From assembly GCA_036265345.1 (NCBI GenBank), contig DATAPE010000015.1:1-14759 (forward strand): 14,759 nucleotides of DNA, written 5' to 3'. Shown here in pieces: positions 10,387-14,759 of this stretch (the first letter of the stretch is position 1; each line of letters begins with the position of its first letter). The translations under genes and the position numbers were made by a program. This DNA comes from DATAPE01 sp036265345. GTDB lineage: Bacteria; Actinomycetota; CADDZG01; WHSQ01. The notes beneath the pieces are model-generated. The model made no database searches and was not told the DNA's origin. It worked only from the letters and a program-made list of their open reading frames with translations.

Positions 10387-10419
10387 CAGCTAACTCGAAT
10401 AGCTCGAAAGCGTTAGCTG
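10387..10419 (-). repeat. Inverted repeat across the rplK stop codon
   Basis: Perfect 8-nt arms CAGCTAAC (10387-10394) and GTTAGCTG (10412-10419) enclose a smaller TCGA/TCGA stem (10395-10398 with 10404-10407). The rplK stop codon (10413-10415) is inside one arm. It falls between two genes that L1 usually co-regulates. It has no U-tract, so it may influence rplK-rplA coupling or RNA processing rather than termination. Confidence 0.42.
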
Positions 10420-10853
10420 ACGGTGATTCCCATGCTTCGTGCGGTGCCCTCGATGATCTTCATCGCGGCGTCCACATCGTTGGCGTTCAGGTCCGGCAGC
10501 TTGATCTCGGCGATCTCTCGCACCTGGTCGCGGGTTACGGACGCAACCTTCTCGCGGTTGGGCTCCGCCGAGCCCTTCTCGACGCCGGCCTTCTGGCGCA
10601 ATAGAACTGCGGCGGGCGGCGTCTTGGTGATGAAAGTGAAGGAGCGGTCCTCGTAAACGGTGATCTCGACCGGAACGATCGTTCCCGTGTTCTGCTGCGT
10701 GGCCGCGTTGTACTGCTTACAGAAGTCCATGATGTTGATGCCCGCCTGTCCCAATGCAGGGCCCACCGGGGGGGCCGGAGTAGCTTGACCGCCCGGTATC
10801 TGAAGCTTCAAGACGCGCGCCACTCTCCTCCGGCGCCCTCCACCTGTTCCCAT
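10413..10853 (-). CDS. rplK: 50S ribosomal protein L11
   Basis: L11 binds the GTPase-associated region of 23S rRNA at the stalk base and is needed for factor binding and RelA-type stringent signalling. The N-terminal domain carries LQIPGGQATPAPPVGPALGQ (17-36), with the prolines that contact thiopeptide antibiotics, and GINIMDFCKQYN (38-49). The C-terminal rRNA-binding domain (about 75-146) includes KIIEGTARSMGI. The start is uncertain. The ATG at 10853 gives 146 aa with an unusual MGTGGGRRRR prefix and a weak AAGAG-type binding site. A GTG at 10823 (MARVLKLQIP) gives 136 aa, with GGAGG only 3 nt away. The usual family start would fall between the two. It begins 18 nt after the nusG stop. Confidence 0.96.
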   Translation of the reverse strand: MGTGGGRRRRVARVLKLQIPGGQATPAPPVGPALGQAGINIMDFCKQYNAATQQNTGTIVPVEITVYEDRSFTFITKTPPAAVLLRQKAGVEKGSAEPNREKVASVTRDQVREIAEIKLPDLNANDVDAAMKIIEGTARSMGITVS

Positions 10854-10871
10854 GCCTGACTCTCTTTCCCT

Positions 10872-11798
10872 TTAGAGCTTCGCCACTTGATCGAAACCAA
10901 GCTCGACGGGGGTTTCCCGTCCGAAGATGTTCACGAGCACCTTGAGCTTCGACTGATCGACGTTGATCTCTGAGATCGTCCCCGTGAAGTTGGCGAACGG
11001 TCCGGACACGACACGAACGCTTTCCTGCTCCTCGAACTCGAGACGAGGCTTGAGCTTCTTCTTGTCTTCCGGCTTGACCTGGAGGATCCGGTCGACCTCT
11101 TTCTCGGACAGACGAGTCGGTCTTGCCGTAGACCCCACGAATCCAGTGACGCCCGGGGTCTCGCGCACGACCCGCCAGGAGTCGTCGTCGAGATACATGC
11201 GGCACAGCAGGTAGCCGGGGAACACCTTCTTCTGGACCACTTGCTTCTTGCCCTGTTTGATCTCCATCACGTCTTCCATGGGGATGACCACTTCGAAGAT
11301 CGAGTCCTCCGCATTCATCGAGGAGATCCGGGACCTGAGATTCGCCTTCACCTTGTTCTCATAGCCCGCGTAGGTGTGGATGACGAACCAGTCTCCCGGC
11401 CGCTCGTTCGGCGGGATGATTCGCTCTTCCTCTTCGAAGTCTTCGCCTTCTTCTTCGTCGGTAACGACGGCCGCGCCGTTGCTCGAGACCACTGCCTCAG
11501 GCTCGCCTGCCGCGTCGCCCGATGCCTCGGCCGGGTCTGTCTCATCCGTCGGTACTTCGCCCGCGTCCGGCGACACTTGGGAGACGTCTTGAGGTTCCTC
11601 CACCGCGTCTTGCTGCGGAGAGGGCTCCTCGGCTGGCTCTGCCACGGGCGTCTCCTCTGTCGTAGTGACTTCATCCGTCGCCGGGGTCAGCTCGGCCTCG
11701 GCCCCCGGGGTCTCGTCGGCCGCGTCCACCTCGGCGGAGACGTTCTCCGTCGTGCCGGCCACGAGATCCTCCAGCCGATCGAGCTCTGTGTCGCTCAT
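10872..11798 (-). CDS. nusG: Transcription termination/antitermination factor NusG with acidic N-terminal extension
   Basis: NusG binds the RNA polymerase clamp, modulates pausing and links polymerase to ribosomes or Rho. From the ATG overlapping secE it is 308 aa. An open frame reaches further upstream, but that part overlaps secE and is rejected; GGAG lies 8 nt before this ATG. Residues 1-134 are an Asp/Glu/Ala/Thr-rich, probably disordered extension. The NGN domain follows (about 136-235, starting DWFVIHTYAGYENKVKANL, with FPGYLLCRMYLDDDSWRVV at 193-211 and GVTGFVGS). The KOW domain is about 256-308 with VVSGPFANFTGTI. E. coli NusG is about 180 aa; long acidic N-termini are known in actinobacterial NusG. 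The 4-nt ATGA overlap with secE implies translational coupling. Confidence 0.97.
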   Translation of the reverse strand: MSDTELDRLEDLVAGTTENVSAEVDAADETPGAEAELTPATDEVTTTEETPVAEPAEEPSPQQDAVEEPQDVSQVSPDAGEVPTDETDPAEASGDAAGEPEAVVSSNGAAVVTDEEEGEDFEEEERIIPPNERPGDWFVIHTYAGYENKVKANLRSRISSMNAEDSIFEVVIPMEDVMEIKQGKKQVVQKKVFPGYLLCRMYLDDDSWRVVRETPGVTGFVGSTARPTRLSEKEVDRILQVKPEDKKKLKPRLEFEEQESVRVVSGPFANFTGTISEINVDQSKLKVLVNIFGRETPVELGFDQVAKL

Positions 11799-12088
11799 AA
11801 GTGCACTCCAAACAATGCGCCAACTGCGCTTTCGAAAACCCGGTCCATCACATAGATCATGGCTCCGATGATGATCACGCTGACGAGCACGACCAGCGAA
11901 TACGCGACAACCTCCGGGCGTGTCGGCCATGCCACCTTGCGAAGCTCTTCACCCACCTCCCTGACAAAGGCACGAGGCTTCGTCCGCTGCTTCTTGGTGG
12001 GCGCACCGGGCGGCTTGACGACGGGCCGCGGGGCATTCTTCTTCTGCTCCTCCTGCTTCTTCATCAGGCGCTTGTACTGCCTGTTCAC
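11795..12088 (-). CDS. secE: Preprotein translocase subunit SecE
   Basis: SecE is the small essential membrane subunit that clamps SecY in the Sec translocon. This 97-aa form has a basic, Lys/Arg/Pro-rich cytoplasmic N-terminus (1-40), the conserved amphipathic segment FVREVGEELRKVAWPTRPEV (41-60) and a single transmembrane helix (about 61-84). This matches the one-helix SecE of most bacteria. The start is GTG, supported by a perfect AGGAGG (12097-12102) 8 nt upstream. The stop TGA overlaps the nusG ATG by 4 nt, the classic secE-nusG pairing. No tRNA-Trp or rpmG is present upstream, unlike in many bacteria; instead there is an unrelated membrane-protein gene. Confidence 0.96.
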   Translation of the reverse strand: MNRQYKRLMKKQEEQKKNAPRPVVKPPGAPTKKQRTKPRAFVREVGEELRKVAWPTRPEVVAYSLVVLVSVIIIGAMIYVMDRVFESAVGALFGVHL

Positions 12089-12116
12089 GCGCGTTCCCTC
12101 CTAGCTTCCCGTCCTC

Positions 12117-12130
12117 CGAAGCGCGCTTCG
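12117..12130. repeat. 14-bp perfect palindrome upstream of secE
   Basis: CGAAGCGCGCTTCG is a perfect palindrome 29 nt upstream of the secE GTG and 15 nt before its Shine-Dalgarno. It could be an operator for a dimeric regulator or a short RNA hairpin. I recognise no known regulator site in it. Confidence 0.35.
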
Positions 12131-12166
12131 TAAAGGTCTGAAGTGCAGGGGGAGGAGCGAAATCAG

Positions 12167-12175
12167 AGATTAGCA
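12167..12175 (-). promoter_or_regulatory. Possible extended -10 promoter for secE-nusG
   Basis: Minus strand TGCTAATCT (TGn followed by TAATCT) fits an extended -10 element. No -35 is visible at 16-19 nt. The start would be near 12160, giving a leader of about 70 nt that contains the 14-bp palindrome. It is the best candidate in the 185-nt gap upstream of secE; the rest of the gap (12176-12273) shows only short GC-rich inverted repeats. Confidence 0.27.
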
Positions 12176-12273
12176 CGGCCTGAGCAGTGCCCACCTAACG
12201 TGCGGCGACCAGCCCTCCTGGGTGATGGCCGCTGGGTTTGTCGGGAAACGGCGCGGCCCACCCGGCTGCGACA

Positions 12274-14295
12274 TCAAGCGGGCGATCGGATGCCCCGGGC
12301 AGCGGTTTTGATCGGGCCCCGATCGCAGCGATAGCCGGGGTAGTCGGGTGGACGCGGCAGAGGCTGCGCGCTCGCCAGACCTTCAACCTGATAGATCAAG
12401 ACCTGGCTGTTGGCGTGGACGAGGCTAAGGAATGGCAGCGCTGCAAACGCCGGGAGGTTGGCGGTAAAAGTGCGCAGGTTAGTTACATGAGGGTGATGCC
12501 GGAAGACGACGACGTAGTCGATCCCCTCGGCCCGGAGAAATTCTCGTTCCCGTCCAGGACGCTGATAGAAGCGGTGGGTTCTTTCTAGGAGGCCGATCAC
12601 CTGATCGAGGATCTCGGGCCGTAGATGAGGGCCCATACCCTCGGTCACTCCCGCTCGCCCGGTGAGCGCCTCGTACATCCCTCCGGTCCGCCGGTTCGAC
12701 AGGATCCTGGCCGAACAAGGTGTGTTCTCCCGTATCCAGTCCAGGTAGCCAACCGTGTTGCCAAGGCGTGGAGCGGGGGCCGGGGGGGCCAGGGAGATCA
12801 GAAGCGCCACGGCCACGGCTACCACCAGAACTCCACTAAGTGAGTTGGCGAGACGGCGCCGTGGCACTGCGGACAAACTCCACTCAACGACCACGAGCAC
12901 GATGATCACAACGGGCAGCGCCGCATAGTCGCCCAGCCGCCGCGCTCCGAAGGTGGCCAGGACGTACACGTTGTAGAAGTAGCCGAAGATCAGCGTTACG
13001 ACGATCAGATTGACAGCGCATCCCGCTGCCACGACGGCCGCTGGTTTCAGCCCTGACGGGCACCGCCAGATCACGATCAGGGTCACGATCGCCAGACCGG
13101 CGAGGATGAGCGTGGGATGAGAAACGCTTCGCCCGAAGATGAAACCGGCGTACTGATCGATCAAGCTGTGCGCGGGTATCAACCAGTGACTTCTGGGGGC
13201 GGGGAACGGCAGGCTTAGCCCGGTTGTGAAGAGAGCAGTTGGATCAGCCCCTCCCACTGCCCGGTAACTGCCCCCGCCACCAGCTCCTGCAAAGGCGAGG
13301 TTCCCCCCGGCGAAAAGGAAGACGGCTTCCGCTACAGCGAACGCGGTCACAACCGTCGCCGCCACGCGCGTGGAGACGGAGGCAAGGGTTCGATCGCGCA
13401 TCGCAACAAACACGCAGTACCACAAGAGCATGCCGCCGGCGACCGCGCTGGGAACCAGATGTGTCGTAGCGGCCACGCCCAAAAGGACGCCGGACACGAT
13501 TGCATCCTTGTAGCCATTCCGTTCCCTGACGGCTTTGATTGCAAGCGCAAGCGCGCAGAACGCCACCATCCGCCCAAATACCTCAGCGCGGAAATACGCC
13601 ATGTCCTTCGTCAGCTCTGGATCCCCCACGAAGCTGTTGGCGCAAAGCATCAAGATCAACCATGGAGCGGTCCGCACCAGCCCCAGCTCGCGTCCAAGCC
13701 ACCACACTCCGAGACTGAAACCGACCGCGCTGATCCAGGTGAGAGCGCCCATCGCGGGAAGGGGTTGGGAACCAAGGAAGAAGGTCATTCCCGCTTCGAA
13801 GCTACTGAGCATGACTTTGCTGACGGTGGGGGCGTATGCAGCGCCCCATTGCAGAGTCACGGCCGGGACCCTGCCCGCAGAGGCCATCTCCAAGCCATCC
13901 GCCCAGTATCTGAACGCCGTAGGTGGTCCGAAATCTTGAAGAGGACTCACCGTCAATCTCACCAAGGCGATCGCAACAACCACGCCGGCCCCCAGAACCA
14001 GGGGCCACATGTCGCTCAGATCTCTCTTAGCCCGCGGTCGATCGCCGGCTGTGGCTCGGTGCCTCAAATAAGCAGCCATCCAAAGACCGAGGCCGATGAC
14101 CGTTAGGGCGACCTTGAAGGCAAGAGGAGTGAGGCTCCTGGCGGCAGCAAGGGTGAACGCGGTCCCGCCGATCACTGCATAGCCCAGAGCCACGCTCAGC
14201 GCGCAGCGGCCCACTGCACTCAGTTGCCCGAGGGGATAGATGGCGCTGGTAGCGCCCACGCCAATCACAAGGAGCAGCGCCAGTGCCGAGATCAA
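12274..14295 (-). CDS. Polytopic membrane protein, GT-C glycosyltransferase-like
   Basis: About 673 aa, mostly hydrophobic helices (roughly 11-13 segments between residues 1 and 500), followed by a soluble C-terminal region (about 510-673). The architecture resembles GT-C enzymes, which move sugars from polyprenyl-phosphate donors on the outer membrane face. The first large loop (about 116-155) holds two candidate acidic residues: Asp121 in LQDFGPP and Asp133 in YWADGLEMASAGRVP. A second loop (224-240) has DPELTKDMAYFRAEVF. The C-terminal part contains YLDWIRENTP (518-526) and EGIDYVVVFRHHP, like the extracytoplasmic tails of such proteins. I do not recognise a named family and cannot assign a substrate. 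The start is uncertain: TTG at 14295 has no clear Shine-Dalgarno, but the frame closes at a TAA about 60 nt upstream with no better start. Stop is TGA. Sharing the strand with secE does not imply a functional link. Confidence 0.8.
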   Translation of the reverse strand: MISALALLLVIGVGATSAIYPLGQLSAVGRCALSVALGYAVIGGTAFTLAAARSLTPLAFKVALTVIGLGLWMAAYLRHRATAGDRPRAKRDLSDMWPLVLGAGVVVAIALVRLTVSPLQDFGPPTAFRYWADGLEMASAGRVPAVTLQWGAAYAPTVSKVMLSSFEAGMTFFLGSQPLPAMGALTWISAVGFSLGVWWLGRELGLVRTAPWLILMLCANSFVGDPELTKDMAYFRAEVFGRMVAFCALALAIKAVRERNGYKDAIVSGVLLGVAATTHLVPSAVAGGMLLWYCVFVAMRDRTLASVSTRVAATVVTAFAVAEAVFLFAGGNLAFAGAGGGGSYRAVGGADPTALFTTGLSLPFPAPRSHWLIPAHSLIDQYAGFIFGRSVSHPTLILAGLAIVTLIVIWRCPSGLKPAAVVAAGCAVNLIVVTLIFGYFYNVYVLATFGARRLGDYAALPVVIIVLVVVEWSLSAVPRRRLANSLSGVLVVAVAVALLISLAPPAPAPRLGNTVGYLDWIRENTPCSARILSNRRTGGMYEALTGRAGVTEGMGPHLRPEILDQVIGLLERTHRFYQRPGREREFLRAEGIDYVVVFRHHPHVTNLRTFTANLPAFAALPFLSLVHANSQVLIYQVEGLASAQPLPRPPDYPGYRCDRGPIKTAARGIRSPA

Positions 14296-14349
14296 AGTTC
14301 GCGGATCGATGCCAAACCCCCTTGAGATCGCCGGGATGATAGTTGGTGG

Positions 14350-14359
14350 CCCTTAAGGG
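14350..14359. repeat. 10-bp palindrome between the two membrane-protein genes
   Basis: CCCTTAAGGG lies in the 92-nt gap between the two membrane-protein genes, 28 nt after the stop of the upstream one. It is too short to call a terminator or operator; no T-tract follows. Nothing else is evident in this gap. Confidence 0.25.
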
Positions 14360-14387
14360 AGTTCCGAACCCGAAAGCCGCCCGGGAG

Positions 14388-14759
14388 CTAGCTGGCTAGT
14401 GGCTGGGGTTTATCCAGCTCTGTCCTTGTGTCTGCGAACGTGACGATCAACGTAGTGACGCCCCCGCCAAGAGCCAACCCGATACACACTCGTTCGATCT
14501 CAGCCGGGATCGCTGCGAGCACGAATCCATGCCACAAAGCGGGCAGCAACGTCAGGCCCTGCACCATCCCCAGCACGCCGGTGATCATCGCCACGATGAG
14601 TTTCACGCCTTCCCTTCCCCGGAACAGTCGCTCGACGGCGAACAGCGCGAGTGCGACACCGAGAGCGATCGAGACGTAGCGTCCGGTCGTAACCTCCGGC
14701 CGCCCATAAAGGTCCCGGCCGGTGCGGGCCACCACCATCGCGACAGCCGTGATCGCCGC
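14388..14759 (-). CDS. Small multi-spanning membrane protein, C-terminal part (runs off right edge)
   Basis: The frame is open to the right edge of the window, giving at least 123 residues ending in DTRTELDKPQPLAS and a TAG stop. There is an ATG at 14738, but the seven codons before it (AAITAVA) continue a hydrophobic segment. The true start is therefore probably outside the window. Four hydrophobic stretches are visible: the N-terminal remnant, YVSIALGVALALFAVERLF, LIVAMITGVLGMVQGLTLLP and VCIGLALGGGVTTLIVTFA. The short basic loop RGREGVK fits the cytoplasmic side. I do not recognise the family, and I see no catalytic motif. It precedes the GT-C-like gene by about 90 nt on the same strand and may be co-transcribed with it. 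Confidence 0.6.
   Translation of the reverse strand, partial: AAITAVAMVVARTGRDLYGRPEVTTGRYVSIALGVALALFAVERLFRGREGVKLIVAMITGVLGMVQGLTLLPALWHGFVLAAIPAEIERVCIGLALGGGVTTLIVTFADTRTELDKPQPLAS

Noticed and set aside
11799..11930. N-terminal extension of NusG
   Set aside because: It overlaps secE in another frame. The ATG at 11798 has a good GGAG and the classic 4-nt overlap with secE.
12089..12273. tRNA-Trp gene upstream of secE
   Set aside because: No acceptor stem, T-loop or CCA-type tRNA pattern on either strand.

Overview
This is a high-GC window in which every gene I can support reads on the minus strand. It holds the conserved bacterial block secE-nusG-rplK-rplA-rplJ-rplL-rpoB-rpoC, the transcription/translation 'rif/bet' region. 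The gene order, a NusG with a long acidic N-terminus, a beta' subunit of about 1,310 residues with a charged coiled-coil insertion after the first zinc motif, and TTGAC-N17-TAnnnT promoters all suggest an actinobacterium (Actinomycetota). I cannot place it to genus, and an uncultured lineage is possible.

Layout in transcription order (right to left). At the right edge is the C-terminal part of a small multi-spanning membrane protein (14388-14759, running off the window). Next comes a large polytopic membrane protein resembling GT-C glycosyltransferases (12274-14295). After a 185-nt gap the core cluster begins. SecE starts with GTG behind a perfect Shine-Dalgarno and overlaps nusG by 4 nt. NusG is followed closely by rplK (L11) and rplA (L1). 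A 235-nt spacer before rplJ carries an L10-leader-type element with overlapping antiterminator and terminator stems. rplJ (L10, with an unusually long acidic tail) and rplL (L7/L12) are 5 nt apart. A 466-nt gene-free spacer with two good tandem sigma70-type promoters and several hairpins precedes rpoB. The real rpoB start is a TTG behind AGGAGG, so rpoB is 1115 aa. rpoC follows 8 nt later and ends before a strong 16-bp terminator hairpin.

The leftmost 260 nt contain no recognisable gene. They hold a good minus-strand promoter followed by a chain of hairpins that would form a structured 5' leader (or a small RNA) for whatever lies beyond the left edge.

Functionally, SecE is the small subunit of the Sec translocon. 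NusG couples RNA polymerase to ribosomes and Rho. L11, L1, L10 and L7/L12 build the ribosomal stalk and L1 arm. RpoB and RpoC form the RNA polymerase catalytic core. The L10 leader probably balances stalk-protein synthesis by attenuation, while the internal promoters let rpoBC be expressed independently. I found no mobile element, CRISPR array, tRNA or rRNA. The most interesting material is regulatory: the L10 attenuator, the rpoB promoters and leader, and the unexplained leader after rpoC. The acidic tails on L10 and NusG are also worth attention.
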